Positions 54,553-64,000 of a stretch of DNA of 64,000 nucleotides are shown here, in pieces (the first letter of the stretch is position 1; each line of letters begins with the position of its first letter). This DNA comes from Pseudoalteromonas aliena SW19. GTDB lineage: Bacteria; Pseudomonadota; Gammaproteobacteria; Enterobacterales; Alteromonadaceae. A program made the translations under genes and the position numbers. The notes under the pieces are model-generated. The model searched no databases. It worked only from the letters and a program-made list of their open reading frames with translations, and was not told the DNA's origin. The DNA is taken from the NCBI RefSeq assembly GCF_014905615.1, contig NZ_AQGU01000028.1:207775-271774 (forward strand), read 5' to 3'.

Positions 54553-54575
54553 GCTGGTACAATTGCCCGCCCTTA
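54553..54575 (+). promoter_or_regulatory. Probable spc operon promoter (extended -10, GC-rich discriminator)
   Basis: TGGTACAAT (extended -10, TACAAT at 54558-54563) followed by TGCCCGCCC, the GC-rich discriminator expected for stringently controlled promoters. No good -35. It lies about 110 bases before the rplN start, leaving a leader. Confidence 0.55.
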
Positions 54576-54674
54576 AGAGACAACTCGTTTGTTTTTGAGT
54601 GGGATTTAATCGAAATGTCTTGATTTTAAACAAATTTAAGACACGTTGTAATTACTACACCGGAGGTCATTAAC

Positions 54675-55043
54675 ATGATCCAAATGCAAACTCAGCTGGA
54701 AGTTGCTGATAACAGCGGCGCTCGCAAAGTGCAGTGTATAAAAGTCCTTGGTGGTTCACACCGTCGCTACGCAGCGATTGGCGACATCATTAAAGTTTCT
54801 GTTAAAGAAGCTATTCCTCGCGGTAAAGTGAAGAAAGGTGATGTTAAAAACGCGGTAGTTGTGCGTACCAGAAAAGGTGTTCGCCGTCCAGATGGTTCTT
54901 TGATCCGTTTTGACAGCAACGCTGCTGTTATCTTAAATGATAACTTACAGCCAATTGGTACACGTATTTTCGGCCCTGTGACTCGCGAACTTCGTAATGA
55001 TAAGTTCATGAAAATCGTTTCACTAGCCCCAGAAGTACTGTAA
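54675..55043 (+). CDS. rplN: 50S ribosomal protein L14
   Basis: 122 residues, full length: [20 protein letters not shown] at the start and [10 protein letters not shown] at the end. First gene of the spc operon, as in E. coli. In most gammaproteobacteria rpsQ of the S10 operon lies just upstream, but here asmA does. Ribosome binding site CGGAGG lies before ATG. Confidence 0.98.
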   Translation: MIQMQTQLEVADNSGARKVQCIKVLGGSHRRYAAIGDIIKVSVKEAIPRGKVKKGDVKNAVVVRTRKGVRRPDGSLIRFDSNAAVILNDNLQPIGTRIFGPVTRELRNDKFMKIVSLAPEVL

Positions 55044-55053
55044 GGAGCCAATC

Positions 55054-55368
55054 ATGGCAGCAAAAATACGTCGTGATGACGAAGTAATCGTACTAGCAGG
55101 TAAAGACAAAGGTAAGCGCGGAAAAGTGCTTTCAGTTGTTACTGAATCTGGTCGAATCTTTGTCGAAGGCATAAACTTGATCAAGAAACACCAAAAGCCG
55201 GTTCCACAATTGAACCAAGCTGGCGGTATTGTTGAGAAAGAAGCATCTATGGATGCATCAAACGTTGCGATCTTCAACTCGGAAACGAGTAAAGCAGATC
55301 GTGTAGGTTTCAAGATTGAAGATGGTAAGAAATTACGTATCTTTAAATCTACTGGTAAAACTATCTAA
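55054..55368 (+). CDS. rplX: 50S ribosomal protein L24
   Basis: 104 residues with a KOW motif at the N-terminus ([17 protein letters not shown]). L24 starts assembly of the large subunit. Second gene of the spc operon, 10 bases after rplN. Confidence 0.98.
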   Translation: MAAKIRRDDEVIVLAGKDKGKRGKVLSVVTESGRIFVEGINLIKKHQKPVPQLNQAGGIVEKEASMDASNVAIFNSETSKADRVGFKIEDGKKLRIFKSTGKTI

Positions 55369-55384
55369 TAGTTGGAGTAGAATG

Positions 55385-55924
55385 ATGGCGAAACTGCATG
55401 AAGTATACAAAGACAAAGTAGTAACTGAACTTCAAGAGAAGTTTGGCTTCAGCTCTGTCATGCAAGTCCCTCAGATCGAAAAGATCACATTGAATATGGG
55501 CGTGGGCGAAGCCCTAGCTGACAAGAAGATTTTAGATCACGCAGTAGCGGATTTAGCAGCAATCTCTGGTCAGAAACCTTTAATCACTAAAGCACGCAAA
55601 TCTGTTGCTGGCTTTAAAGTGCGTGAAGGCTACCCGATTGGTTGTAAAGTAACCCTACGCGGCGAGCGTATGTGGGACTTTTTTGAGCGTTTGGTATCAA
55701 TCGCTATCCCACGTATTCGTGACTTCCGTGGCGTAAGTGCTAAGTCTTTTGATGGACGTGGTAACTACAGCATGGGCGTACGTGAACAAATCATCTTCCC
55801 AGAAATCGATTACGATAAAGTAGACCGTGTACGCGGTATGGATATTACTATCACTACTTCTGCGAAATCTGATGAGGAAGGCCGTGCGTTGTTAGAAGCG
55901 TTTAACTTCCCATTTAAGAAATAA
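55385..55924 (+). CDS. rplE: 50S ribosomal protein L5
   Basis: 179 residues from ATG 55385 ([10 protein letters not shown]), the length and start of E. coli L5; an ATG just before would add one residue, and the longer open frame is not real. Core [12 protein letters not shown] and [13 protein letters not shown]. Binds 5S rRNA. The E. coli repressor S8 binds at this mRNA start; only a weak counterpart stem is visible here. Confidence 0.97.
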   Translation: MAKLHEVYKDKVVTELQEKFGFSSVMQVPQIEKITLNMGVGEALADKKILDHAVADLAAISGQKPLITKARKSVAGFKVREGYPIGCKVTLRGERMWDFFERLVSIAIPRIRDFRGVSAKSFDGRGNYSMGVREQIIFPEIDYDKVDRVRGMDITITTSAKSDEEGRALLEAFNFPFKK

Positions 55925-55934
55925 GGGTAGGGTT

Positions 55935-56240
55935 ATGGCAAAGAATTCTATGAAAGCGCGCGAAGCTAAGCGCACAAAACTAGTTGCTCAATTCGCTGAA
56001 AAGCGTACAGCACTAAAAGCTATCATCGCAGATGTTAATTCATCTGAAGATGATCGTTGGGACGCGGTTCTTAAGCTACAAGCTTTACCTCGTGATTCTA
56101 GCCCTGTACGTCAACGTAATCGTTGTAACATTACGGGCCGCCCACATGGTTACCTTCGCAAATTCGGCATGAGCCGTATTAAAGTTCGCGAAGCAGCTAT
56201 GCGCGGTGAAATTCCTGGCCTTAAAAAGGCTAGCTGGTAA
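55935..56240 (+). CDS. rpsN: 30S ribosomal protein S14
   Basis: 101 residues, zinc-free (C-) form: no CxxC pairs, long N-terminal half, then [20 protein letters not shown] and the end [11 protein letters not shown]. spc operon, 10 bases after rplE. Confidence 0.98.
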   Translation: MAKNSMKAREAKRTKLVAQFAEKRTALKAIIADVNSSEDDRWDAVLKLQALPRDSSPVRQRNRCNITGRPHGYLRKFGMSRIKVREAAMRGEIPGLKKASW

Positions 56241-56261
56241 TAGAATCATGGGAGTAAGACT

Positions 56262-56654
56262 ATGAGCTTGCAAGATCCTATCGCGGATTTGTTTACACGT
56301 ATCCGTAACGGTCAATCAGCGAAGAAAGTATCTGTAACGATGCCAACTTCAAAGCTGAAAGTAGCATTAGCTAAAGTACTAAAAGACGAAGGTTATATCG
56401 TAGACTTCACAGTTGACGGTGAAGTTAAACCTGAGCTTTCTATCGAGTTGAAGTACTTCGAAGGCAAAGCTGTAATTGAAAATATCCAGCGTGTAAGTCG
56501 CCCTGGTTTACGTATCTATAAGAAACGTGACCAATTACCTAAGGTAATGGGTGGTCTTGGTATCGCTATCGTATCAACTTCTAAAGGCCTAATGACAGAC
56601 CGCACAGCACGTAGTGCTGGTGTTGGTGGTGAAATCATTGGTTTTGTAGCTTAA
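56262..56654 (+). CDS. rpsH: 30S ribosomal protein S8
   Basis: 130 residues: [18 protein letters not shown] at the start and the RNA-binding block [17 protein letters not shown]. Binds 16S rRNA; in E. coli also the translational repressor of the spc operon. Confidence 0.98.
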   Translation: MSLQDPIADLFTRIRNGQSAKKVSVTMPTSKLKVALAKVLKDEGYIVDFTVDGEVKPELSIELKYFEGKAVIENIQRVSRPGLRIYKKRDQLPKVMGGLGIAIVSTSKGLMTDRTARSAGVGGEIIGFVA

Positions 56655-56667
56655 TCGGAGGGGAACT

Positions 56668-57201
56668 ATGTCTCGCATAGCAAAGGCACCAATTACTGTT
56701 CCTGCCGGTGTAGAAGTTACATTAAAAGGCCAGGAAATCACAGTTAAAGGCAAAAACGGTGAACTTACTCGTACTATCAACAACGCTGTTGAAGTACAAG
56801 TTAACGACAACGTTATTACTACTTTACCTCGTGATGGCGTAGCTAATGCATGGGCTCAAGCAGGTACTGCTCGTGCTCTAATCAACAACATGGTTGTTGG
56901 TACGCATGTAGGTTACGAGAAGAAACTTCAGTTAGTAGGCGTGGGTTACCGTGCTGCAGCTAAGGGTAAAACATTAGATTTAACTCTTGGCTTCTCACAC
57001 CCAGTTAATTTCGCAGTTCCTGAAGGAATTACGATTGAAACTCCAAGCCAAACAGAAGTTCTAGTTAAGGGCGTAGATAAGCAGTTAGTTGGTCAAACAG
57101 CTGCTAACATTCGTGCATACCGTAAACCTGAGCCTTATAAAGGTAAGGGTGTTCGTTATTCAGATGAGAATGTACGCCGTAAAGAGGCTAAGAAGAAGTA
57201 A
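56668..57201 (+). CDS. rplF: 50S ribosomal protein L6
   Basis: 177 residues: [18 protein letters not shown] at the start and the C-terminal RNA-binding signature [13 protein letters not shown]. 13 bases after rpsH. Confidence 0.98.
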   Translation: MSRIAKAPITVPAGVEVTLKGQEITVKGKNGELTRTINNAVEVQVNDNVITTLPRDGVANAWAQAGTARALINNMVVGTHVGYEKKLQLVGVGYRAAAKGKTLDLTLGFSHPVNFAVPEGITIETPSQTEVLVKGVDKQLVGQTAANIRAYRKPEPYKGKGVRYSDENVRRKEAKKK

Positions 57202-57210
57202 GGTAAGACG

Positions 57211-57561
57211 ATGGATAAAAAAACAGCTCGTCTACGTCGTGCTAAACGCACTCGTAGAAATTATATTGAACAAGGCACAACGCGTCTTGTTATCCACCGC
57301 ACGCCACGTCACATCTACGCTCAAGTTGTAAATGCTGAGGGTAATGTACTGGCTGCTGCTTCTACTGTTGAAAAGGCTATTAGCGAAACAGTTAAAGGCA
57401 CCGGTAACGTTGAAGCTGCGCAAGCAGTTGGCAAAGCGGTTGCTGAACGTGCGGCTGACAAAGGCATCGAAAAGATTGCTTTTGATCGCAGTGGCTTTAA
57501 ATATCACGGCCGTGTGAAGGCGCTAGCTGATGCTGCGCGTGAAGCCGGTTTGCAATTCTAG
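57211..57561 (+). CDS. rplR: 50S ribosomal protein L18
   Basis: 116 residues: basic N-terminus [16 protein letters not shown] for 5S rRNA binding and the end [20 protein letters not shown]. Nine bases after rplF. Confidence 0.98.
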   Translation: MDKKTARLRRAKRTRRNYIEQGTTRLVIHRTPRHIYAQVVNAEGNVLAAASTVEKAISETVKGTGNVEAAQAVGKAVAERAADKGIEKIAFDRSGFKYHGRVKALADAAREAGLQF

Positions 57562-57570
57562 GAGTAGACA

Positions 57571-58077
57571 ATGGCTAACGTAGAAGCAAAGCAACAACAG
57601 CCTGATCTAGCTGAAAAGCTAATCGCGGTAAACCGTGTGTCTAAAGTAGTTAAAGGTGGTCGTATCTTTAGCTTTACTGCACTAACTGTAGTTGGTGACG
57701 GCGCAGGTAAAGTAGGTTTTGGTTATGGTAAAGCACGTGAAGTTCCAGCTGCTATTCAAAAAGCAATGGAAAAAGCACGTCGCAACATGATCAATGTAGA
57801 CCTAAATGGCAATACATTACAGCATCCTGTTAAGGGACGTCATGCTGGCTCACTAGTGTTCATGAAACCAGCCTCTGAAGGTACTGGTATCATCGCAGGT
57901 GGCGCTATGCGTGCAGTACTAGAAGTGACTGGTGTTCAGAACGTACTTTCTAAATGTTACGGTTCTACTAACCCAATCAACGTAGTACGTGCAACGATTT
58001 CGGCTCTTGAGAATATGAATTCTCCACAGTCAATCGCTGCAAAACGTGGCCTTCGCGTAGACGAAATACTGGGGTAA
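57571..58077 (+). CDS. rpsE: 30S ribosomal protein S5
   Basis: 168 residues: dsRBD-like S5 motif [20 protein letters not shown] and [14 protein letters not shown]. Contributes to decoding fidelity. Two bases from rpmD. Confidence 0.98.
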   Translation: MANVEAKQQQPDLAEKLIAVNRVSKVVKGGRIFSFTALTVVGDGAGKVGFGYGKAREVPAAIQKAMEKARRNMINVDLNGNTLQHPVKGRHAGSLVFMKPASEGTGIIAGGAMRAVLEVTGVQNVLSKCYGSTNPINVVRATISALENMNSPQSIAAKRGLRVDEILG

Positions 58078-58079
58078 CC

Positions 58080-58262
58080 ATGGCAAATCAAACTGTAAAA
58101 GTAACACAAGTAAAAAGCTCTATCGGTCGTTTACCGAAACATAAAGCTACATTACGCGGTCTTGGTTTACGTCGTATCAACCACACTGTTGAGTTAGAAG
58201 ACACAGCATGTGTACGTGGTATGATAAACAAGGTTTCTTACATGGTTAAGGTAGAGGGTTAA
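58080..58262 (+). CDS. rpmD: 50S ribosomal protein L30
   Basis: 60 residues: [20 protein letters not shown] and [13 protein letters not shown]. Standard spc position between S5 and L15. Confidence 0.97.
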   Translation: MANQTVKVTQVKSSIGRLPKHKATLRGLGLRRINHTVELEDTACVRGMINKVSYMVKVEG

Positions 58263-58266
58263 TTTC

Positions 58267-58701
58267 ATGCATTTGAATACACTTTCACCTGCTGCAGGTT
58301 CAAAAACTGCTCCAAAACGTGTTGGTCGTGGTATCGGTTCTGGTCTAGGTAAGACTGGTGGTCGTGGTCACAAAGGTCAAAAGTCACGTTCTGGCGGTAA
58401 AGTACGCGTTGGTTTTGAAGGCGGTCAAATGCCTATGCAACGTCGTCTACCTAAATTTGGTTTCACTTCTCGCAAATCTTTAGTATCTGCAGAAATAAAC
58501 CTTTTTGAAATCGCTAAAGTAGAAGGCGATGTGGTAGACCTAAGCGCGTTACAAGCAGCTGGTCTAGTTAAAAAGAACGTTCTTTTCGTTAAAGTTGTTA
58601 AATCTGGCGAAGTTTCACGCGCTGTTACCGTTAAAGGCCTTAAAGCCTCTAAAGGTGCACGCGAAGCTATTGAAGCTGCCGGAGGCAAGGTAGAAGACTA
58701 A
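58267..58701 (+). CDS. rplO: 50S ribosomal protein L15
   Basis: 144 residues: [20 protein letters not shown], Gly-rich [19 protein letters not shown] and the C-terminal core ending EAAGGKVED. Eleven bases before secY. Confidence 0.98.
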   Translation: MHLNTLSPAAGSKTAPKRVGRGIGSGLGKTGGRGHKGQKSRSGGKVRVGFEGGQMPMQRRLPKFGFTSRKSLVSAEINLFEIAKVEGDVVDLSALQAAGLVKKNVLFVKVVKSGEVSRAVTVKGLKASKGAREAIEAAGGKVED

Positions 58702-58711
58702 GGAAGTACTA

Positions 58712-60040
58712 ATGGCTAAACCAGGTCAAGATACACAAAGTGCACAAAGTGGACTTTCGGAATTGAAGCGCCGATTACTCTTCGTATTGGGTGCTATCAT
58801 AATTTACCGTCTAGGTTCATTTGTGCCGATCCCTGGGATTGACGCCGCTGTACTTGCCGATTTCTTCGAGCAACAAAAGGGCACCATTGTTGAAATGTTC
58901 AACATGTTCAGTGGTGGTGCACTTGAGCGAGCTTCAGTGTTAGCACTGGGTATTATGCCGTATATCTCGGCTTCGATTATTACGCAACTATTAACGCATA
59001 TGTATCCTCCGTTTATAGAGCTTAAGAAAGAAGGTGAGCAAGGGCGTAAAAAAATTAGCCAGTACACACGCTATGGCACGCTTGTGCTAGCTACTATTCA
59101 ATCAATCGGTATTGCTTCTAGCTTACCGGGCATGATGGAGGGGTTAGTTGTTAACCCTGGTATGGGTTTCTATTTCACCGCTGTGGTGAGTTTAGTAACT
59201 GGTACTATGTTCCTTATGTGGTTGGGTGAACAAATAACAGAACGCGGTATCGGTAACGGTATCTCAGTTCTAATATTTGTTGGTATTGTAGCTAACTTGC
59301 CGTCTGCTATTGGTTCGACAGTCGAAATGGCGCGCCAAGGTGATTTGAATGTTTTTGTACTGTTGATGGTTGCGGTAATTGTATTCGCTGTTACTTATCT
59401 TGTAGTGTTTTTTGAACGTGGACAACGTCGTATTGTTGTAAACTACGCTAAACGCCAACAAGGTCGTCAAGTATTTGCTGCTCAAAGCACGCATTTACCA
59501 CTAAAAGTAAACATGGCGGGTGTTATTCCACCAATCTTCGCTAGCAGTATAATTCTGTTCCCTGGTACAATTGCTAGCTGGTTCGGCCAAGGTGAAGGTC
59601 CGGTCGCTGATGTATTACAAGCTGTTGCTACTACGTTGACCCCAGGTCAACCGTTGTACTCACTTGTTTTAGCTGCGGCTATAATCTTCTTCTGCTTTTT
59701 CTACACAGCGTTGGTGTTTAACCCACGTGAAACAGCAGATAACCTTAAGAAATCTGGCGCATTTATCCCAGGTATTCGTCCAGGTGAGCAGACATCTAAA
59801 TACATTGATAAAGTGATGACACGCCTGACATTGGCAGGTGCTTTGTATATAACCTTTATCTGTCTGGTGCCCGAATTCATGACTATGGCATGGCAAACGC
59901 CATTCTATTTCGGCGGTACATCAATTTTGATTATCGTTGTTGTAATCATGGACTTTATGGCACAAGTACAGACTCACCTGATGTCTCATCAGTATGATTC
60001 TGTGCTGAAAAAAGCGAACCTTAAAGGCTACGGTCGATAA
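58712..60040 (+). CDS. secY: Protein translocase subunit SecY
   Basis: 442 residues, ten transmembrane helices. Signatures: [10 protein letters not shown] (TM1/plug region), [48 protein letters not shown] (cytosolic C4 loop, SecA and ribosome contact) and [16 protein letters not shown]. Forms the channel with SecE and SecG. Penultimate gene of the spc operon. Confidence 0.98.
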   Translation: MAKPGQDTQSAQSGLSELKRRLLFVLGAIIIYRLGSFVPIPGIDAAVLADFFEQQKGTIVEMFNMFSGGALERASVLALGIMPYISASIITQLLTHMYPPFIELKKEGEQGRKKISQYTRYGTLVLATIQSIGIASSLPGMMEGLVVNPGMGFYFTAVVSLVTGTMFLMWLGEQITERGIGNGISVLIFVGIVANLPSAIGSTVEMARQGDLNVFVLLMVAVIVFAVTYLVVFFERGQRRIVVNYAKRQQGRQVFAAQSTHLPLKVNMAGVIPPIFASSIILFPGTIASWFGQGEGPVADVLQAVATTLTPGQPLYSLVLAAAIIFFCFFYTALVFNPRETADNLKKSGAFIPGIRPGEQTSKYIDKVMTRLTLAGALYITFICLVPEFMTMAWQTPFYFGGTSILIIVVVIMDFMAQVQTHLMSHQYDSVLKKANLKGYGR

Positions 60041-60062
60041 GGTCAGTTTACGGAGTTGAGCA

Positions 60063-60176
60063 ATGAAAGTACGTGCTTCCGTTAAGAAAATATGCCGTAA
60101 CTGTAAAGTTATTAAACGTGCTGGTGTAGTACGCGTAATTTGCAGTGAGCCTAAGCATAAGCAAAGGCAAGGCTAA
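60063..60176 (+). CDS. rpmJ: 50S ribosomal protein L36
   Basis: 37 residues: [20 protein letters not shown], then [17 protein letters not shown]. It keeps the zinc-ribbon ligands Cys11, Cys14, Cys27 and His32, so it is the zinc-binding (C+) form. ATG 60063 is 22 bases after secY, with GGAGTTGAGC upstream. Last gene of the spc operon. Confidence 0.97.
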   Translation: MKVRASVKKICRNCKVIKRAGVVRVICSEPKHKQRQG

Positions 60177-60189
60177 GTAAACAGTCGTG

Positions 60190-60217
60190 CAGGCTGAGTT
60201 TTTCTCGGCCTGTGTTT
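60190..60217 (+). terminator. Terminator or attenuator between the spc and alpha operons
   Basis: CAGGCTGAG-TTTTT-CTCGGCCTG (one G-U) followed by TGTTTTTAG, 13 bases past rpmJ. Confidence 0.75.
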
Positions 60218-60224
60218 TTAGTAG

Positions 60225-60312
60225 TAATTTGGTCTTCGTTTGAGTATCCTTACGGGCTTTTCAAACTTATGATTACCAAATTCGAATATAGGAGATGTGT
60301 TAGTGGCCCGTA
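60225..60312 (+). promoter_or_regulatory. Alpha-operon leader (S4-binding pseudoknot, alpha_RBS)
   Basis: The leader contains TTTGAGTATCCTTACGGGC and TTTTCAAACTTATG, then AGGAGATGTGTTAGTGGCCC. This matches the E. coli alpha-operon element (GAGTATCC, CGGGCTTTTCA, GGAG near the GTG start), where S4 binds a pseudoknot and blocks translation of rpsM and the genes after it. Complementary TTTGAG (about 60240) and CTCAAA-like bases support the fold. Confidence 0.75.
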
Positions 60313-60659
60313 TTGCTGGCATTAACGTCCCTGATCATAAACATGCAGTTATTGGTTTAACAGCTATTTATGGCATAGGTAAGACTCGCTCTAAGGCTAT
60401 CTTAGAAGCGACTGGTATCGCCGAGACCACAAAAATCGGTGAACTTTCAGACGAAATTCTTGACGTACTGCGTGATGCAGTTGGCAAGTACACTGTTGAA
60501 GGTGATCTTCGTCGTGAAGTTACTTTAAATATCAAGCGCCTTATGGATCTTGGTTGCTATCGTGGCCTACGTCACCGTCGCTCTTTACCACTACGTGGTC
60601 AAAGAACTAAGACTAACGCGCGCACCCGTAAGGGTCCTCGTAAGCCTATTAAGCGATAA
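60303..60659 (+). CDS. rpsM: 30S ribosomal protein S13
   Basis: 118 residues from GTG 60303 ([16 protein letters not shown]), the same start codon and length as E. coli; a GTG two codons earlier is also in frame. End [20 protein letters not shown]. The GTG is part of the regulatory pseudoknot. First gene of the alpha operon. Confidence 0.97.
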   Translation: MARIAGINVPDHKHAVIGLTAIYGIGKTRSKAILEATGIAETTKIGELSDEILDVLRDAVGKYTVEGDLRREVTLNIKRLMDLGCYRGLRHRRSLPLRGQRTKTNARTRKGPRKPIKR

Positions 60660-60671
60660 GGGGATAGTATT

Positions 60672-61058
60672 ATGGCTAAGACACCAATTCGTCGTAAAAA
60701 GGTTAAAAAACAAGTTGCTGATGGTATGGCTCATGTTCATGCGTCTTTCAACAACACTATTGTAACGATTACCGACCGTCAAGGTAATGCACTATCATGG
60801 GCTACTGCCGGTGGTTCAGGTTTCCGTGGTTCACGTAAATCTACACCATTTGCTGCTCAGGTTGCTGCAGAGCGTGCAGGTACTGCTGCTCAAGAATACG
60901 GTTTAAAAAATCTAGAAGTTTTCATCAAAGGTCCAGGTCCAGGTCGTGAATCTGCTGTACGTGCTTTGAATGCTGCTGGTTACCGTATTACCAACATTAC
61001 TGACGTGACGCCAATACCACATAATGGTTGTCGTCCACCGAAGAAACGTCGCGTTTAA
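60672..61058 (+). CDS. rpsK: 30S ribosomal protein S11
   Basis: 128 residues: [20 protein letters not shown] and the end [18 protein letters not shown]. Part of the 30S platform. 12 bases after rpsM. Confidence 0.98.
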
Positions 61059-61079
61059 CAATAGGTTAGGAGAAATAAC

Positions 61080-61700
61080 ATGGCAAGATATTTGGGCCCT
61101 AAGCTCAAGCTGAGTCGTCGTGAAGGTACTGACCTGTTCCTTAAGAGCGGCGTAAGAGCTATCGACTCTAAGTGTAAACTTGAGACTGCACCTGGTCAGC
61201 ACGGCGCTCGTAAAGGTCGCTTATCTGATTACGGTTTACAATTACGTGAAAAGCAAAAAGTACGTCGTATCTACGGTGTATTAGAAAAGCAATTCCGTAA
61301 CTATTACAAAGAAGCTGCTCGCCTTAAAGGCAATACAGGTGAAAACTTGTTACAGCTATTAGAGCAACGTTTAGACAATGTTGTATATCGCATGGGTTTT
61401 GCTAGCACACGTGCTGAAGCACGTCAGTTAGTAAGCCATAAAGCGATTTTAGTTAATGGTCGTGTTGTGAATATTCCTTCATACGTAATTACTCCAGAAG
61501 ATACTGTTGTAATCCGTGAGAAGTCTAAAACACAAGCACGTATCATCGCTGCTCTAGAGTTGGCTGAGCAACGTGAAAAGCCGACTTGGGTTGAAGTTGA
61601 CGGTAAGAAACTGGAAGGCAGCTTTAAGCGTCTACCTGAGCGTTCAGATTTGTCTGCGGACATCAATGAACAACTAATCGTCGAACTTTACTCTAAGTAA
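61080..61700 (+). CDS. rpsD: 30S ribosomal protein S4
   Basis: 206 residues: [21 protein letters not shown]4 domain [20 protein letters not shown], end [12 protein letters not shown]. Primary 16S binder; in E. coli the translational repressor of the alpha operon through the leader noted at 60225-60312. Confidence 0.98.
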   Translation: MARYLGPKLKLSRREGTDLFLKSGVRAIDSKCKLETAPGQHGARKGRLSDYGLQLREKQKVRRIYGVLEKQFRNYYKEAARLKGNTGENLLQLLEQRLDNVVYRMGFASTRAEARQLVSHKAILVNGRVVNIPSYVITPEDTVVIREKSKTQARIIAALELAEQREKPTWVEVDGKKLEGSFKRLPERSDLSADINEQLIVELYSK

Positions 61701-61724
61701 AGTTAAGAGTTAAGAGAGGATAAA

Positions 61725-62711
61725 ATGCAGGGTTCTGTAACAGAATTTCTAAAACCAAGGTTAGTCGACATCGACGCTATCAACCCAACGCGTTCTAAAA
61801 TAGTTTTAGAACCATTAGAGCGTGGCTTCGGTCATACTCTGGGTAATGCCTTACGCCGTATATTGCTTTCATCTATGCCTGGATGTGCAGTAACTGAAGT
61901 TGAAATCGACGGTGTATTGCATGAGTACAGCGCGAAAGAAGGCGTACAAGAAGACATCATTGAAATACTATTAAACCTAAAAGGTTTAGCAGTAACGTTA
62001 GAAGGCAAAGATGAAGTTTTTCTGACCCTGACTAAATCTGGTGTAGGTCCTGTTACTGCGTCTGATATTCAGCACGATGGCGATGTAACAATTGCTAATC
62101 CAGATCACGTTATTTGTAATTTAACAACAAATAACAGCGAGATCAGCATGCGAATTCGTGTTGAACGTGGTCGTGGTTATGTGCCGGCATCTAGTCGTTT
62201 ATCCTCTGATGACGATGAGCGTCCAATTGGTAGATTGTTGCTTGATGCATCATTTAGTCCAGTTGAACGTATTGCGTACTCGGTTGAATCAGCCCGTGTT
62301 GAGCAACGTACAGATTTAGACAAGTTAATCATTGATATGGAAACAAACGGCACTTTAGATCCAGAAGAAGCGATCCGCCGTGCGTCTACTATCTTAGCTG
62401 AGCAATTAGATGCATTCGTAGATTTACGTGATGTAACTGAGCCAGAAGAGAAAGAAGAGAAGCCAGAATTCGATCCTATTCTACTTCGTCCAGTTGATGA
62501 TCTTGAGCTAACAGTACGCTCAGCAAACTGCTTGAAAGCCGAGCAAATTCAATATATCGGTGATTTAGTTCAGCGCACTGAAGTTGAGCTTCTTAAAACG
62601 CCTAATCTAGGTAAGAAGTCTCTAACTGAAATTAAAGACGTGCTAGCTTCACGTGGTCTTTCTCTGGGCATGCGCCTAGAAAATTGGCCACCTGCAAGTT
62701 TAGCTGAATAA
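61725..62711 (+). CDS. rpoA: RNA polymerase subunit alpha
   Basis: 328 residues. N-terminal dimerisation/assembly domain ([34 protein letters not shown]), linker about 235-248, and the C-terminal domain that binds UP elements and activators ([35 protein letters not shown]). Fourth gene of the alpha operon. Confidence 0.98.
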   Translation: MQGSVTEFLKPRLVDIDAINPTRSKIVLEPLERGFGHTLGNALRRILLSSMPGCAVTEVEIDGVLHEYSAKEGVQEDIIEILLNLKGLAVTLEGKDEVFLTLTKSGVGPVTASDIQHDGDVTIANPDHVICNLTTNNSEISMRIRVERGRGYVPASSRLSSDDDERPIGRLLLDASFSPVERIAYSVESARVEQRTDLDKLIIDMETNGTLDPEEAIRRASTILAEQLDAFVDLRDVTEPEEKEEKPEFDPILLRPVDDLELTVRSANCLKAEQIQYIGDLVQRTEVELLKTPNLGKKSLTEIKDVLASRGLSLGMRLENWPPASLAE

Positions 62712-62750
62712 TCTAAATCACTATATTAGTTTAGTTAGAAGGATAGGGTC

Positions 62751-63152
62751 ATGCGCCATCGTAAGAGTGGTCGTCAATTAAACCGTAACAGTAGCCATCG
62801 TAAAGCGATGTTTAGCAATATGGCAGGTTCTTTGGTGAAACATGAAATCATCAAAACTACTTTGCCTAAAGCGAAAGAGTTACGTCGTGTAATTGAACCT
62901 TTAATCACACTGGCTAAGACTGACAGTGTAGCAAATCGCCGTTTAGCGTTTGCTCGCACGCGTGATAAAGAAGTTGTTGGTAAATTATTCAGTGAAATCG
63001 GTCCTCGTAACGCGGATCGTCCAGGTGGTTACACTCGTATTCTTAAGTGTGGCTTCCGTACTGGTGATAATGCACCAATGGCTTATATTGAACTAGTTGG
63101 TCGCCCAGCGACTAGCGAAGCAGTTCAAGAAGACGCACAGTCTGCAGAGTAA
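62751..63152 (+). CDS. rplQ: 50S ribosomal protein L17
   Basis: 133 residues: [20 protein letters not shown] and [20 protein letters not shown]. The C-terminal tail is short and acidic. Last gene of the alpha operon. Confidence 0.98.
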   Translation: MRHRKSGRQLNRNSSHRKAMFSNMAGSLVKHEIIKTTLPKAKELRRVIEPLITLAKTDSVANRRLAFARTRDKEVVGKLFSEIGPRNADRPGGYTRILKCGFRTGDNAPMAYIELVGRPATSEAVQEDAQSAE

Positions 63153-63167
63153 GTCTTAAAGAAACCT

Positions 63168-63193
63168 AAAAGCCGAGCAATGCTCGGCTTTTT
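63168..63193 (+). terminator. Alpha-operon terminator
   Basis: AAAAGCCGAGCA and TGCTCGGCTTTTT around a very short loop, 15 bases past rplQ. Confidence 0.88.
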
Positions 63194-63319
63194 CTTGTCT
63201 AAAATTTATTAAGTCCCCCCAACAGAATATTTCTTCCTAAAGTTCCTACTTTATAAGCTTATGTGGATTCATTTAAAACTTTTATCAGCGATATCTTTCA
63301 TCAAGAGTGGTTTATTAAC

Positions 63320-63518
63320 TAACCTGAGCTTTGGTTAAGATATTAACTAATATATTAAATCATAATGATATTTTAATTTACTTTTCGCTAGCCAGAGATT
63401 TTCAGTGAAAACAAGGCGAATTTACGCATCAATAGCGGGGCTATTGTTAGTAAATTCAATGTAGTAAGGGCTAAAAATAGCTGCTTGAGATAGATTTATT
63501 ATCTAGAGTTCAGGTTAA
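63320..63518. repeat. Expanded 199-bp copy D of the intergenic repeat
   Basis: The left end TAACCTGAGCTTTGGTTAAG and right end TCTAGAGTTCAGGTTAA match copies A and C. Between the left end and AGATTTTCAGTG there is an extra 56 bases (AATCATAATGAT ... TTTTCGCTAGCCAG) that recur in the element at 36203-36270. The rest (ACAAGGCGAATTTACGC, TCAATAGCGGGGCTATTG) follows copies A and C. Confidence 0.8.
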
Positions 63519-63940
63519 CTATCCTAATAGCTCTTTTAAATTCAAGATGGCTAATTGAATTGGCTTCATAATAAATAAATGAGTAAACATTAAAATTTAG
63601 CTGATATTTAACATCTTATACTTTCTATTAAGCCTCAACGGCCACAGACTTAAATAGTTCCATTTTTTAACCGTACTAAATTTACGTAAAACATAGCAAG
63701 TCAATTCAGGAATGGTCTTTGTATTTGCCTTATCTAATTGTTACTCCTTATAAAGGAGCAATTTGAATTTTGTGTAGCGGTATAGATCATTTATTAATGA
63801 ATAGGATTCGAATGGATCCCATTTCGAAAGGGTGATCATGGCTTTTAATACTCGTTTTTACATTAACTAGCTATATAAACTAGTAAAGACATACTGTTTA
63901 GTGTTGTTTTTGACCGTTTAGCTCAAATACTCAGCGAACA
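63519..63940. other. Intergenic region between the alpha operon repeat and the presumed rrn promoter
   Basis: No convincing ORF on either strand. Two inverted repeats are visible: ACTCCTT-ATA-AAGGAG at about 63744-63759, and TTCGAATGG-ATC-CCATTTCGAA near 63808-63829. Their roles are unknown. Confidence 0.45.
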
Positions 63941-64000
63941 GCACATTATTTCAAGTTTTCTTCAAAAAAGGGTTGATCTGTTTTCGGATCTCCCTATAAT
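63940..64000 (+). promoter_or_regulatory. rRNA-operon P1-type promoter cut by the right edge
   Basis: -35 TTGATC (63973-63978), 16-base spacer, -10 TATAAT (63995-64000), with CTCCC before the -10 exactly as in E. coli rrn P1 (CTCCCTATAATGCG). An AT-rich stretch upstream (TATTTCAAGTTTTCTTCAAA) suits an UP element. The transcribed region is outside the window. Confidence 0.65.

Noticed and set aside
55370..55440. S8 repressor site at the rplE start
   Set aside because: The E. coli stem flanking AAAGAC has only about three matching pairs here, so I do not list it as a feature.
1..64000. CRISPR arrays, intact prophage or intact insertion sequence
   Set aside because: No regularly spaced direct repeats, no phage structural genes and no full transposase gene were seen.

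Overview
The window looks like a chromosomal segment of a marine gammaproteobacterium of the Alteromonadales, most probably Pseudoalteromonas. This is judged from gene content (biosynthetic SpeA/SpeE pair, TorF-type porin, MipA, PhoD, GH97 and pullulanase enzymes, SprA-type metalloprotease), low GC and gene order. The genus is an inference from recognised proteins, not from a database match.

Layout. 0-9 kb is housekeeping and regulation: comF (cut by the left edge) diverging from bioH, a small protein plus a SprA-like metalloprotease, tex, a CBS-domain protein, greB, and the ompR-envZ two-component pair. 9-15 kb holds an FAD oxidoreductase of the halogenase/LodB type translationally coupled to an unlisted 49-residue ORF, a GH97 alpha-glucosidase, and a cupredoxin-like protein overlapping an outer-membrane barrel gene. 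15-22 kb has divergent speE and speA, two tandem PlsC-type acyltransferases with an MscS/YbdG channel, and chrA. 22.2-25.3 kb is the accessory region: a structured inverted-repeat element, a decayed two-gene cassette, IS1182- and IS110-family fragments, two tandem cysteine-rich secreted mini-proteins ending in CPE, and an anchored hypothetical protein. 25-38 kb contains an OmpA-type lipoprotein, an ABC exporter, a LysE exporter, the remains of a TonB-dependent receptor directly upstream of a very large lipoprotein pullulanase, MipA and a Tat-exported PhoD. 38-43.4 kb is a divergent sulfur-stress locus (rhodanese and DUF2892 against a BigR/YgaV-type ArsR repressor followed by an RND pump and its adaptor). 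43.5-54.4 kb has an iodotyrosine-deiodinase-like flavoprotein, an ABC ATPase with an ABC-permease/M1-peptidase fusion, two Bor-type lipoproteins, a TorF porin, an unrecognised 387-residue protein and AsmA. 54.5-63.2 kb is the complete spc operon (rplN to rpmJ) and alpha operon (rpsM to rplQ), but without the S10 operon upstream. The last bases match an rRNA-operon P1 core promoter, so an rrn operon probably begins just past the right edge.

An intergenic repeat family runs through the window: two full 143-bp near-palindromic copies (8936-9078, 43425-43567), one expanded copy (63320-63518), one truncated copy (10604-10691), and two solitary copies of its terminal palindrome (29062, 34629). Several copies touch or supply the stop codons of neighbouring genes. 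I saw no tRNA gene, no CRISPR array and no intact insertion sequence. The most unusual items are the repeat family, the CPE mini-protein pair, the mini-ORF coupled to the flavoenzyme, and the BigR-linked RND pump.
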